Positions 47,394 through 57,404 of a stretch of DNA of 64,000 nt are shown one piece after another. Position 1 is the first letter of the stretch, and each line of letters starts with the position of its first letter. A model generated the notes under the pieces. The model was given only the letters and a program-made list of their open reading frames with translations. It searched no databases and was not told the origin of the DNA. The translations under genes and the position numbers were made by a program. Source of the stretch: Hyphomonadaceae bacterium (GTDB lineage Bacteria > Pseudomonadota > Alphaproteobacteria > Caulobacterales > Aquidulcibacteraceae); contig JACMMP010000130.1 in assembly GCA_014378995.1 (NCBI GenBank), positions 26,602 to 90,601 of the forward strand, written 5' to 3'.

Positions 47394-48686
47394 ATGAAGC
47401 GCATTATCGTGTGCATGGACGGGACCTGGCAGTCGCTGCGTCAGGATAAACCCACCAACGTCGCCCTGATCGCACGCAGCGTGGCTCACAAAGAGACGCT
47501 GCAGGACGAGAACGGCGTCGCCACCGGCTACATTCCGCAGACCGTGATCTACACCCAGGGCGTCGGTTCGAACATCGGCGCGCTGACCCGGCTCACCTTC
47601 GGTTCGTGGCTGCTTGCCGTTATCAATCGCACATTCGGCGGCGCCCTCGGCGAAGGTCTCGAAGACGGCATTCTCGACACCTATCTGCGGCTCTCGTTCA
47701 ACTATGAAGAAGGCGACGAAATTTACATTTTCGGCTTCAGCCGCGGCGCATTCGCGGCGCGCCGCCTAGCCGGCATTATCAACACATCCGGCATCGTCAG
47801 CCGGCGTTCGGTACACAAGGCGTGGGAGGCGTTTGAGCTTTACCATGACGCCCCCGGCGAGAACGGCACCCAGGAGCAATTGCTGGAGCACGCCGCAAAG
47901 ACGCTCGCGTTCCGCCAAGCGCACGGCAAGGGCGGCCGCAATCCGGATGGCACGCGCTACACCATCGATACGCCGCCCACGATCACCTATCTCGGTGTGT
48001 TCGACACAGTGATTCAGCGCGGCATCGCGCAAGTGCTCGATTCAATGTTTCTCAAGCTTGGCGGCCGCTATCGGTTCAAGAACCTTCGCGTATGTCCGAA
48101 CGTTTTGTCCGCGCGTCATGCGATGGCGGTCGATGAATCGCGAGCCGGCTTCCCGGCGACTCCTTGGGACGGATTGGAAGAGAGCAACGCGATTGCGCAA
48201 CGGCGGGCCGGCGCCGTGCAGGGCTACGCATATTACCAGCAGCGCTGGTTCATCGGCACGCATGGCGACATCGGCGGCGGCGACGGCTCACCGCTCGCGG
48301 CGGCGACCTTGCGCTGGGTCACGGACGGCGCCGCCAAGCAAGGCTTGCGCTTCTATGGCAAACACGGCCCTGACGCTTCCCCGATGGAAGAAGAAATTGC
48401 GCGGGCAGGTCCCGATTTCTACAAGGCGCCGATCCACCGCCCGAAACTTTTGGACTTGATCTTAAAACCGCAAAATTGGTTCGGCCCGCCGCGACGGATT
48501 TGGGCAGATCGCAACAAGCGGCCAAGCGCGGACGATGTCGTGCTTTACCTCGATGATGCGGTGATCCGACGGGCGAGCGACGAGCACGTCAGGCCCCGCT
48601 ATAAGCCGGCCGCGCTACGACCGTTCAAGGACGCGGTCAAAGAAGCAGCGAAAAGAGAACGCAAGGCGGAGCACGCCAATCAATAG
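47394..48686 (+). CDS. DUF2235 family protein (predicted alpha/beta hydrolase)
   Basis: IIVCMDGTWQS, YIFGFSRGAFAARRLAGII (GxSxG-type), FIGTHGDIGGG. Confidence 0.88.
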   Translation: MKRIIVCMDGTWQSLRQDKPTNVALIARSVAHKETLQDENGVATGYIPQTVIYTQGVGSNIGALTRLTFGSWLLAVINRTFGGALGEGLEDGILDTYLRLSFNYEEGDEIYIFGFSRGAFAARRLAGIINTSGIVSRRSVHKAWEAFELYHDAPGENGTQEQLLEHAAKTLAFRQAHGKGGRNPDGTRYTIDTPPTITYLGVFDTVIQRGIAQVLDSMFLKLGGRYRFKNLRVCPNVLSARHAMAVDESRAGFPATPWDGLEESNAIAQRRAGAVQGYAYYQQRWFIGTHGDIGGGDGSPLAAATLRWVTDGAAKQGLRFYGKHGPDASPMEEEIARAGPDFYKAPIHRPKLLDLILKPQNWFGPPRRIWADRNKRPSADDVVLYLDDAVIRRASDEHVRPRYKPAALRPFKDAVKEAAKRERKAEHANQ

Positions 48687-50314
48687 CTCGCGTCGGCAAG
48701 CGCCTCCGCGCCGATCTTTATGGCGGCGGAGCGCCCCGAAGCGCGCGTGAGTGTCGTCTCCGCAAGAAAGCGCAGCAGGCGCGCCTGCTCGTCCGAAGGC
48801 TCGCGGGAAAGCCCGCGCGCTAGCAGCATTGCGCCGATAACGTCGCCAGCCAGCGCCAGGTAGTCGCTGGCCCCGGCTAGCGCATTGTCGCGCGCGGCCG
48901 TCAACCTGTAGCTCGTCGCGTCGCGCAGCACGCCAGCCGCGGCGACGAGCCGATCCGACACCTGGCGATCTGCGTAGTTTTCGCCGACGATGACCGCCTC
49001 CTCGATCAAGCGCCGCATCGCTTCGCCGCGGTCGCCGAGCAGCTTGCGGCCGTAGAGATCGATCGCCTGAATGCCGTTGGCGCCCTCATAGATCGGCGCG
49101 ATGCGCGCATCGCGATAAAATTGCGCCGCGCCGCCTTCTTCGACGAAGCCCATGCCGCCATGAACCTGCACGCCGAGGCTGGCGCACTCGACGCCCAAAT
49201 CCGTGCCCCACGCTTTCGCAATCGGCGTCAGCAAATCCTCCATCGCCTTATCGCCTGCATCCGCCGCGACCGCGCAGGCGTAACAAATCGCCCGGCCGGC
49301 TTGGATTTTCGCCCGCATCGTCATCAGCATGCGCTTCACGTCGGGATAGTCGATGATGGGGCGCCCGCCCTGCTTGCGCTCTCGCGCATAGGCGAGAGCC
49401 TTCTGACATGCCGCCTCCGCGACCGCGACGCCCTCCATGCCGACATTGAGCCGCGCCGCATTCATCATCGTGAACATGGCGGCGAGGCCGCGATTTTCTT
49501 CGCCGATCAGCCACCCTTGCGCGCCTTCGTACGCCAACGTGCAGGTGGGCGAAGCATGGATGCCCATTTTTTCTTCGACGCCGATGCATCGCACGCCGTT
49601 GCGCGCGCCGTCAGCGTCGCGAAACTTCGGCACGATAAACATCGAGATGCCCTTCGAACCCGCCGGCGCGCCTTCGATACGCGCGAGAACGAGGTGGATG
49701 ATGTTCGGCGCGAGGTCGTGCTCGCCCCAGGTGATGAAAATCTTTTGGCCGCTAATGGCATAAGAGCCGTCCGCCTGCGGGACAGCCTTCGTGGTCAGCG
49801 CGCCGAGATCGGAGCCGGCCTGCGGCTCGGTCAGGTTCATCGTTCCGGTCCATTCGCCGGAGATAAGCTTTTCCAGATAAAGCGCCTTCTGATCCGGCGC
49901 GCCGTGCTGCTCCAGCGCCTCAATTGCGCCGAGCGTCAGCATCGGCAGCAGGCCGAAGCTCATATTGGCCGAATGCACCGTCTCCATCACCGCAAGCGCC
50001 ACCGCGCGCGGCAGACCCTGTCCGCCATAGGCCGGATCGGCGGCCAGCCCCTGCCAGCCGCCCGCCTTGAACGCTTCGTACGCTTCGCGAAAGCCGGGCG
50101 CCGCGCGGACCACATCGCCCTCCAGCGTCACGCCCGCGCGGTCGCCGCTGCGGTTGATCGGCGCCAGCGTCTCGGCCGCCAGTGCGCCGGCGCCGTCGAG
50201 AATCGCCGTCAGCAGATCGGCGTCGAGATCGGGATAGCGCTCGCGCAGCCGCCACAGATCGGCGCACGCTTCGAGTGCGAAGCGCATGTCGGCGATAGGC
50301 GCGGCGTAGGTCAT
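48680..50314 (-). CDS. acyl-CoA dehydrogenase family protein
   Basis: MNLTEPQAGSDLGALTTKA, GQKIFITWGEHDLA, QVHGGMGFVEE. Confidence 0.93.
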   Translation of the reverse strand: MTYAAPIADMRFALEACADLWRLRERYPDLDADLLTAILDGAGALAAETLAPINRSGDRAGVTLEGDVVRAAPGFREAYEAFKAGGWQGLAADPAYGGQGLPRAVALAVMETVHSANMSFGLLPMLTLGAIEALEQHGAPDQKALYLEKLISGEWTGTMNLTEPQAGSDLGALTTKAVPQADGSYAISGQKIFITWGEHDLAPNIIHLVLARIEGAPAGSKGISMFIVPKFRDADGARNGVRCIGVEEKMGIHASPTCTLAYEGAQGWLIGEENRGLAAMFTMMNAARLNVGMEGVAVAEAACQKALAYARERKQGGRPIIDYPDVKRMLMTMRAKIQAGRAICYACAVAADAGDKAMEDLLTPIAKAWGTDLGVECASLGVQVHGGMGFVEEGGAAQFYRDARIAPIYEGANGIQAIDLYGRKLLGDRGEAMRRLIEEAVIVGENYADRQVSDRLVAAAGVLRDATSYRLTAARDNALAGASDYLALAGDVIGAMLLARGLSREPSDEQARLLRFLAETTLTRASGRSAAIKIGAEALADASY

Positions 50315-50471
50315 GAGCAATCTCCTGAGCAATTATAACCTGCGCCGCGGCGCGTGCGAACCGCACACCGGGTCATGTTGAAGGGCGCCCGGTTAGGTTA
50401 CGCCCATGTGCCTCCATGGCGGCGACGGCGAATGGCGCTACATACGCAGCTTCAGCGAGGAGACTACGACT

Positions 50472-51173
50472 ATGAAATCTTGGACCATCGCCGCCGCGGC
50501 GGCCTTGGCGCTCGCCGCGTGCTCACAGCCCGCCCCGACCGCTCCAGAAGCGCCCGCCGAGGCCGCCATTCCGATCAACGTGACGACCGGAACCTACGAA
50601 CTCGACTCCAACCACACCACCGTCACCGTGCGCACCCGCCACTTTGGGCTCTCCAACTATGTGTTGCGCTTCAACGGCGTCACCGGTTCGCTCAACTTCA
50701 ACGCCGAGGATCCAGCTCAATCGAGCGTAACCACGACCGTGGCTATCAGCACGCTGGACACCCCCTTTACGGGCGAGCGCGACTTCGACTCTGAACTGCA
50801 AAACTCCGAATGGCTCGACTCGGCGCAATTTCCCACCGCCACCTTCCGCTCTACGTCCGTCGAGCGCACCGGCCCGAACACGGCGCGCGTGACCGGCGAC
50901 CTCACCATCCGCAACATCACCCATCCGCAGACGCTGGACGTCACCTACAACATTAGTCACGCCACCCACCCAATGGGCTTTCCGATCAATCTGATCGGCT
51001 TCTCGGCGCGCGGCGTGTTCCAGCGCTCACAATACGGCGTCACCACGCTGATGGATGACGGCGCCGCAAACGGCGTCTCCGATCAGGTCGAGCTGCTGAT
51101 CGAAGCCGAATTCACCAAGCCTGCCGAAACCACCACACCCGCGCCGGTTCAGCCTGCTGAGCCAGTAAACTAA
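50472..51173 (+). CDS. YceI family lipoprotein
   Basis: Lipobox LALAACS; YELDSNHTTVTVRTRHFGLSNYVLRFNGVTGSLNF. Confidence 0.9.
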   Translation: MKSWTIAAAAALALAACSQPAPTAPEAPAEAAIPINVTTGTYELDSNHTTVTVRTRHFGLSNYVLRFNGVTGSLNFNAEDPAQSSVTTTVAISTLDTPFTGERDFDSELQNSEWLDSAQFPTATFRSTSVERTGPNTARVTGDLTIRNITHPQTLDVTYNISHATHPMGFPINLIGFSARGVFQRSQYGVTTLMDDGAANGVSDQVELLIEAEFTKPAETTTPAPVQPAEPVN

Positions 51174-51174
51174 A

Positions 51175-52494
51175 ATGGCCGCGCCGGCTCAGCGCTACGC
51201 CGCGATCGCGATTGTCCTGCATTGGGCCATCGCGTTTTCGATCGTGCTGATGATCCCGCTCGGCTGGTGGATGAGCGATCAGGCCGAGGATGGCGTCGTC
51301 AGCGACGCCCTCTTTCAAGCCTATCAGCTCCACAAGTCGGTCGGGCTCACGGTGCTGGCGTTGAGCCTGGCGCAGCTCGCCCGGCGGCTCGCGAACCCGC
51401 CGCCGGCAATGCCCGAGCACATGCCGGCTTGGGAACGCCTCATCGCGAGCGCGACGCACTGGGCGCTCTATGCGCTGATGATCGCGCTGCCGCTGACCGG
51501 CTGGCTCTACGTCTCCGCCGGCTGGTCCGACCATGACGACGCGCCGCTGCAAGTGACGACGCGCTGGTTCGGCCTCTTCGTCGTGCCTCACCTTTTCGGG
51601 CTCCCCAGCGCAGGCGCGGAGGTGCGCGAAGAGGTGGCGGACGCCGCCATGGGAGCGCACGGCGTGTTGGCGTGGGGCGCGATCGTGCTCGGCGCCCTCC
51701 ACGCTGCGGCAGCGCTGAAACACCACGTCATCAACCGCGACAACGTGCTGACCTTGATGGTCCCAGGCTTGCGCGCGCTCAGCGGCGGCGAACCGGCGCC
51801 CAAGAACCCAGGCCGCCTCGCCCTCCTCGGCGGCGGACTGGCGCTCACCTTCGCCGGCTTAGCGGCCGCTGCGTTCACGCTCGCCAGCCTCGGCGGCGGC
51901 CCACAAACGCAGTCGCAAATCGAAATCGCCGAGCCCGCGCCGGACATCGCTCCGCACACGCCTGCCCCACCTGAAGCCGGCGCGCCTTCGGCGTGGCGTG
52001 TCGATCCGCGCGCCAGCACGATCGGTTTCGCCTTCACGTATGACGACGGCGAGTCGGCCGCTGCGCGCTTCGAAGGCCGCTTCACCCGCTGGCGCGCCGA
52101 CATCCGCTTCGATCCCGATAATCTCGGCGCCTCCCGCGCCGTAGTCACGATCGAGACGGCCTCGGCCACGGACGGCGTCGCCGTGCACGATCGCGCGCTG
52201 CCCGGTCCAGAATGGTTCGACTCCGCCGCCCATCCCACTGCTGTGTTCCGCGCCAGCGAACTCCGCCGCCGCGGCGACGCCTATGAAGCGCGCGGCGAAC
52301 TCACCATTCGCGGCCGCAGCCGCACTTTTGATCTGCCGTTCACTTTGGTGATCGAGGGCGACCGCGCACTTATGACCGGCACGGCTCAGCTCGACCGGAG
52401 CGACTTCGACATCGGCAAGGACACCGACGCCGATGATTTGATCTCGCGCGAGATCGATCTCTCGATCCGCGTCGAGGCTGTGCGGCAGCCATGA
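51175..52494 (+). CDS. cytochrome b561 domain fused to a YceI domain
   Basis: N-term RYAAIAIVLHWAIAFSIVLMIPLGWW, LHKSVG; C-term WRVDPRASTIGFAFTYDDGESAAARFEGRFTRW. Confidence 0.88.
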   Translation: MAAPAQRYAAIAIVLHWAIAFSIVLMIPLGWWMSDQAEDGVVSDALFQAYQLHKSVGLTVLALSLAQLARRLANPPPAMPEHMPAWERLIASATHWALYALMIALPLTGWLYVSAGWSDHDDAPLQVTTRWFGLFVVPHLFGLPSAGAEVREEVADAAMGAHGVLAWGAIVLGALHAAAALKHHVINRDNVLTLMVPGLRALSGGEPAPKNPGRLALLGGGLALTFAGLAAAAFTLASLGGGPQTQSQIEIAEPAPDIAPHTPAPPEAGAPSAWRVDPRASTIGFAFTYDDGESAAARFEGRFTRWRADIRFDPDNLGASRAVVTIETASATDGVAVHDRALPGPEWFDSAAHPTAVFRASELRRRGDAYEARGELTIRGRSRTFDLPFTLVIEGDRALMTGTAQLDRSDFDIGKDTDADDLISREIDLSIRVEAVRQP

Positions 52495-53405
52495 GCATCC
52501 CTCGCGCCGCCGAAATACTGCGCGCGGGTGGGCTCGTCGTCTTTCCCACCGAAACGGTCTACGGGCTCGGCGCGGACGCCGCGAACCCACATGCGGTGGC
52601 GCGCATCTACGAAGCCAAGGGCCGGCCGCAGTTCAATCCGCTGATCGCGCACGTGCTTGGCCTAGTTGAAGCGGAACAGCACGCGCATCTCCACGCTAAG
52701 GCCGTCGCGCTCGCCCAAACGTTCTGGCCTGGCCCCTTCACCATCGTCGCACGCCGCCGCGCTGAAAGCGCCGTCTGCGAACTTGCCTGCGCTGGCCTTG
52801 CGACCATCGCGCTACGCGCGCCCTCACACCCGATGGCGCGGGAGCTCCTCGCGGCGTTTGGCGGACCGATCGTTGCGCCGAGCGCCAATCGTTCGGGCCA
52901 TGTCAGCGCCACCACGGCCCAGCATGCGGCGGACGATTTGAGAGAGCGCGTAGATCTCGTGCTCGACGGGGGGGCGTGTGAGATCGGGCTTGAGTCCACC
53001 ATCGTGGTCGTGACCGATGACGGCGCGGTCACATTGCTTCGGCCGGGCGCGATCGCGCGCGCTGAGATCGAAGCGCTGGTCGGGCCGATTGCGTCGGCGC
53101 ACGGCGGCGCGATCCAGGCGCCCGGCATGCTCGAGAGCCATTACGCGCCCCGCGCACGCCTGCGCCTCGACGTCGGCGCGCCACAACAGGGCGAAGCGTA
53201 CCTCGCCTTCGGCGCGGCGGCCGCTGCAGGTGGCGCGACGCTCTCAGCCAGCGGCGACCTCGTCGAAGCTGCAGCTAATCTCTACGCGGCGCTCCGTGCG
53301 CTCGACGCGACGGGTGCAGACATCATCGCCGTCGCGCCAATCCCCGCGCACGGTCTGGGCGAAGCGATCCGCGACCGGCTCACCCGCGCCGCCGCACCGC
53401 GCTAA
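52491..53405 (+). CDS. L-threonylcarbamoyladenylate synthase (Sua5/YwlC/TsaC type)
   Basis: GGLVVFPTETVYGLGADA, KGRPQFNPLIAH, APSANRSGHVSATTAQH; C-terminal Sua5-like domain. Confidence 0.93.
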   Translation: MSIPRAAEILRAGGLVVFPTETVYGLGADAANPHAVARIYEAKGRPQFNPLIAHVLGLVEAEQHAHLHAKAVALAQTFWPGPFTIVARRRAESAVCELACAGLATIALRAPSHPMARELLAAFGGPIVAPSANRSGHVSATTAQHAADDLRERVDLVLDGGACEIGLESTIVVVTDDGAVTLLRPGAIARAEIEALVGPIASAHGGAIQAPGMLESHYAPRARLRLDVGAPQQGEAYLAFGAAAAAGGATLSASGDLVEAAANLYAALRALDATGADIIAVAPIPAHGLGEAIRDRLTRAAAPR

Positions 53406-53416
53406 GCAGTTTCATC

Positions 53417-53553
53417 GTCACCTGGGGCGCACGGCTTGTCCGCCGAAGCTCGAAGAGCGTAGGCGGAAGTGCGCGCCCAGGACCCAGGGGATCAAAGAGC
53501 TGGGTGTTTGCCACTGGGTCCTGGGCTCTCGCTGACGCGAGCCCCAGGATGAC
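53417..53553. repeat. intergenic inverted repeat GTCACCTGGGG...CCCCAGGATGAC
   Basis: Outer arms plus internal GACCCAGGGG...CACTGGGTC. Confidence 0.65.
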
Positions 53554-53571
53554 GGCGGTTGTGCTACCAAC

Positions 53572-54978
53572 TTGCGGATGAACACGACCGACCTCGTCGC
53601 CAAATTGACTGCCCGCCTCGGCCCCAAGGGCGTTTTGACCGACGCGGCTGCCCTTTCGCCCTATCTCACTGAGTGGCGTGGGAAATTTTCGGGGCGCACA
53701 CCGGTCGCGGCGCTGCCGCAAAGCACCGCAGAGGCCGCCGACGTCGTCCGCATCTGCGTCGAATCCGGCGCATCAATCACCACGCAGGGCGGCAACACTG
53801 GCCTTGTCGGCGGCCAAATTCCTGACGGCGAAGTGTTGGTTTCACTCAAGCGCATGAACCGCATCCGCGAGATCGACGCCGACAACGACTCACTTATCGC
53901 CGAGGCCGGCTGCGTGCTCGCGGGCGTTCAGCAAGCCGCAGCTGATTCGGATCGGCTCTTCCCGTTGAGCCTCGCGAGCGAAGGCAGCGCGACCATTGGC
54001 GGACTGATTTCCACGAACGCTGGCGGCGTTCACGTGCTGCGTTACGGGATGATGCGCGAACTCGTGCTCGGCATCGAAGCTGTGCTGCCGGACGGGCGAG
54101 TGCTGAACGGGCTGAAGGCGCTCAGGAAGGACAACACCGGCTACGACCTGAAGCAGCTCTTCATCGGCGCAGAGGGAACGCTCGGCATCGTCACCGCCGC
54201 TACGCTGAAGCTTTTCCCCCGGCCGCGCGCCCGTGAGGTGGCGCTGCTCGGGGTCGAAGGGCCCCGTCCGGCGCTCGCTCTGCTGCATCGCGTCAAAGCC
54301 ATGACCGGCGCCGTCTCCGCCTTCGAAGTGATGAACCGGCTCTCGGTTGATCTGGTCGTTCAGAACGTCCCCAACATGCGCGATCCTCTGCCTGGCGCGC
54401 CCTTCATGGTGCTGATCGAGTTCGAAGCGGCGCACGCCGAGGGCCTGCGCGACGCCATCGAACACGCGCTCGCCGGCGCACTTGAAGCAGGCGAAGCGCA
54501 AACGGCGCTAATTGCCGAAAACGCAAGCCAGGCAAGGGATTTCTGGCGTGTGCGTGAAGCCATATCGGCGGGCCACAAGCCCGAAGGTGCGCAAGCGAAC
54601 CACGATGTCAGCGTGCCCGTATCGAAGACGCCCGACTTCCTGGCGCGCACCGATGCGGCGATGCAGGCGCGCTGCCCCGGCGTGCGCATCGTCGCCTTCG
54701 GCCACATGGGCGACGGCAACTTTCACTATTCCGCGATGCAGCCGATCGGCATGGCGCCCGACGCCTTTCCCGGCGCCGCACTCACCCAAACGGTCTATGA
54801 CGTCGCCGCCTCCTTCGGCGGCTCCATCTCCGCCGAACACGGCATCGGCGTCGCGCGCAAAGCCGACCTCGTTCGCTTCAAGGACGCCGAATCGCTTTCG
54901 CTGATGCGCACGCTCAAGCACGCGCTCGACCCGATGAACGTGATGAACCCGCGCGCGTTGCTCACGACTGAAGTGTAG
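53572..54978 (+). CDS. FAD-binding oxidoreductase (D-lactate / D-2-hydroxyglutarate dehydrogenase-like)
   Basis: TQGGNTGLVGGQIP, AEGTLGIVTAATLKLFP, GDGNFHYS, SAEHGIGVARKADL. Confidence 0.9.
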   Translation: MRMNTTDLVAKLTARLGPKGVLTDAAALSPYLTEWRGKFSGRTPVAALPQSTAEAADVVRICVESGASITTQGGNTGLVGGQIPDGEVLVSLKRMNRIREIDADNDSLIAEAGCVLAGVQQAAADSDRLFPLSLASEGSATIGGLISTNAGGVHVLRYGMMRELVLGIEAVLPDGRVLNGLKALRKDNTGYDLKQLFIGAEGTLGIVTAATLKLFPRPRAREVALLGVEGPRPALALLHRVKAMTGAVSAFEVMNRLSVDLVVQNVPNMRDPLPGAPFMVLIEFEAAHAEGLRDAIEHALAGALEAGEAQTALIAENASQARDFWRVREAISAGHKPEGAQANHDVSVPVSKTPDFLARTDAAMQARCPGVRIVAFGHMGDGNFHYSAMQPIGMAPDAFPGAALTQTVYDVAASFGGSISAEHGIGVARKADLVRFKDAESLSLMRTLKHALDPMNVMNPRALLTTEV

Positions 54979-55135
54979 CGAAACGATCCGCGCGCACGCG
55001 CGTTACACATCGTGAAGTGTGTGAGTCGCTGTTGCAGATTCAGCGCGTTGAATCTTTTCGCTAGCGTATGTGCTTGCGCATGACATATTGAAGACGTACT
55101 GCGGCTGCGTTGCCGTAAGCAAAAGGAGCCAGGGC

Positions 55136-55294
55136 ATGGCTAAGAAAGCAAAGAAGTCGGCCAAGAAGGTCGCGAAAAAAGCGAAGGCCAAGAAGGCCAC
55201 GCGTAAGACTGCGACGAAGAAGGCCGCCAAGAAGGCGCCGCGCAAGACCGCCGCCAAGAAAAAGGCGAAGCGTGCGAAGAAGGCAGCTCGGTAA
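55136..55294 (+). CDS. histone H1-like Lys/Ala-rich basic protein
   Basis: MAKKAKKSAKKVAKKAKAKKATRKTATKKAAKKAPRKTAAKKKAKRAKKAAR; start at ATG 55136 after AAAAGGAG. Confidence 0.8.
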   Translation: MAKKAKKSAKKVAKKAKAKKATRKTATKKAAKKAPRKTAAKKKAKRAKKAAR

Positions 55295-55554
55295 AACGAG
55301 GCCTTCGAGTGCTCCACTAAGAGAGCGCTCCAACGAACAAGGACGAACGTCCAATCGATGCGCGGCACGCGAGTGTCGCGCATCTTTGTTTTTGGACCGC
55401 CGCAGTCGCGGCGCCTGCGGAAAAACTCTTTTGTTCCAGAAATTTATCACCATTCGCCCAGCCGCCAGCCGCGCCCTTGCGCGCTCCGCGCGCGATGCGC
55501 TGACCCACGCTCTGGCGCTTGCGGCGCACAGCTCCGCGGGCGCATTGAGCGGCG

Positions 55555-55989
55555 ATGACTGAACCGCGCCGCCACACCGCCGCCGTCGGCGCCGTCTGCT
55601 TTAGAGGCGATGACGTACTGCTGATCCGGCGCGGCGCGCCCCCGCTCAAGAACCACTGGTCGCTGCCCGGCGGGCGAATCGAATGGGGCGAGCGCGCCGC
55701 CGATGCGGCGCTGCGCGAGTTGAAGGAAGAGACAGGCTGCTCGGCCGAACTGATCGGCCTTATCGATGTCGTAGACGGCTTGTTCAGCCGCGCCAGCGAT
55801 GCCGAGGCGCCGCCGTGGGGGCACTACGTACTGATCGACTATGCCGCGCGCTGGATCGCAGGCGAGCCGAAGGCCGGCGACGATGCGCGCGTGGCCCGCT
55901 TCTTCAGTCCCGAAGAATTGGGCGCGCTCGGCCTCTGGAGCGAGACATTGCGGATCATTGAAGCGGGCCGCCGCCTGCTTCGGACTTGA
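55555..55989 (+). CDS. NUDIX hydrolase
   Basis: Nudix box GGRIEWGERAADAALRELKEETGC. Confidence 0.93.
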   Translation: MTEPRRHTAAVGAVCFRGDDVLLIRRGAPPLKNHWSLPGGRIEWGERAADAALRELKEETGCSAELIGLIDVVDGLFSRASDAEAPPWGHYVLIDYAARWIAGEPKAGDDARVARFFSPEELGALGLWSETLRIIEAGRRLLRT

Positions 55990-56674
55990 TCGGCCGCCGC
56001 GCGAGGTTGAATTTCGGCGTCTTGCCCGTCGCCTCGCCGACGTCGTACGCCGTTTTCACGAGCGCCAGCATCACCAGGCCCGCCATCGGTTCTTCGAGCA
56101 GCATCACCAGGAAGCCGCCAAGGATGATGGCGAGGTGCAAGATGAAGATGCGCGGGTACGGCGCGGCCATCAGCGACAAGGGATCGGTCTTCGTCGCCTC
56201 GCCGCGCGCGATGAACAGTATGAATTGTACGACCTGCCACAGCACGATCGACCAAAGGCCCCAGACCAAATTCGGCTGCAACGCGAACAGCGCCCGCGCC
56301 GCGCCGGCGAGACCGAGCCCGCTCTCGCCGAGCCTGTCGCCAGCGAAGATGCCGACCACGAACGTGCCGTGCCCGTAGCAGAAAAGCCCGTAGTGCACCG
56401 TGAAGAACGCGCAGAACATCAATACGCCCGCCCAGTGCAGGCCACTAGAGCGCAGACCGGAGATGAGCATGCTCAAAACCGTGCGGACGCCGATGATCAG
56501 GTTCTCCAGCCAGTAGAGAAAGATGAGCGCAAATGCGCTCCATCCCCAGAACATGACGCCGACGATCGGAATAAGGTTAAGCGCCACAGCCGCCGCCACC
56601 GGCCAGGCCGCAGACGGAACTTTCGCTTTCGCTGTGCGCTCCAGGTCCATCGCATTCGCCCCGAAGGCTTGCAT
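55955..56674 (-). CDS. DUF6498-like membrane protein
   Basis: ALIFLYWLENLIIGVRTVLSML, FFTVHYGLFCYGHGTFV. Confidence 0.75.
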   Translation of the reverse strand: MQAFGANAMDLERTAKAKVPSAAWPVAAAVALNLIPIVGVMFWGWSAFALIFLYWLENLIIGVRTVLSMLISGLRSSGLHWAGVLMFCAFFTVHYGLFCYGHGTFVVGIFAGDRLGESGLGLAGAARALFALQPNLVWGLWSIVLWQVVQFILFIARGEATKTDPLSLMAAPYPRIFILHLAIILGGFLVMLLEEPMAGLVMLALVKTAYDVGEATGKTPKFNLARRPIKSEAGGGPLQ

Positions 56675-56731
56675 ACGCGCAAGTGGCGCCGATCTTGTTT
56701 AGACTAAAGAGCGAACTCAGGAAAACTTGCT

Positions 56732-56953
56732 ATGGCCACAAATCGATCGACCCAAGGCGGCAACGACGCTGGCGACGGGCAAGACCAAACCAGCGAAAGC
56801 TTGGCGGCGGCCGAGGCCGCCATCAAGGAAGGGCTCGACGAGGCGAACCGCTATTTGCAACGTCAGCTGACGGAGCGCCCGCTCACCGTAGCCGCGACGG
56901 CGTTGGGTGTCGGCGTGCTTGTTGGGGTTCTGCTCGGCAGCCGCAGATCATGA
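56732..56953 (+). CDS. DUF883/ElaB-YqjD-like protein
   Basis: RYLQRQLTERPLTVAATALGVGVLVGVLLGSRRS. Confidence 0.8.
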   Translation: MATNRSTQGGNDAGDGQDQTSESLAAAEAAIKEGLDEANRYLQRQLTERPLTVAATALGVGVLVGVLLGSRRS

Positions 56954-57342
56954 TTGATCGCGCGATGACCGCGGTGATCGCAACGGCGGCGGCGGCGGCG
57001 GCGGCGGTGCTCGTCGTATTCGGCGCAGGTTTTGCGCTTTACGCATTGCTCGAGCCGATCACCGGCGTCGCGGGCGCGGCCGCGCTTGTCGCGCTGGCGG
57101 CGGCCTTGGCCCTCGTTATCTTCGCGCTCATCGTCCAGCAGCGGGCGCGCAAGCGGGAGGCCGAAGCCGCCCTCGCCGCAGCGCGGCTGGCCGAAGAACA
57201 CCCCCTCGGCCTTGGCGACATCGCCCGTGAGCGGCCGCTCGTCACTTTAGCGATCACGGCGGTAAGCGGGTTGATCGCCGCGCGCAACCCAGGGCTGATC
57301 CGCGACCTTATGCAGGTGGTGACGCGCTTCGGCAGGCGTTGA
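56950..57342 (+). CDS. YqjE/holin-like membrane protein
   Basis: ATGA overlap with DUF883 gene; two hydrophobic helices, ERPLVTLAITAVSGLIAARNPGL. Confidence 0.65.
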   Translation: MIDRAMTAVIATAAAAAAAVLVVFGAGFALYALLEPITGVAGAAALVALAAALALVIFALIVQQRARKREAEAALAAARLAEEHPLGLGDIARERPLVTLAITAVSGLIAARNPGLIRDLMQVVTRFGRR

Positions 57343-57404
57343 CGATTTGGTCTCCCTGAGGTTGTGTGCCCCGGCGCGCCGGGCGGTGCGCCAAGGGGGA
57401 GACA

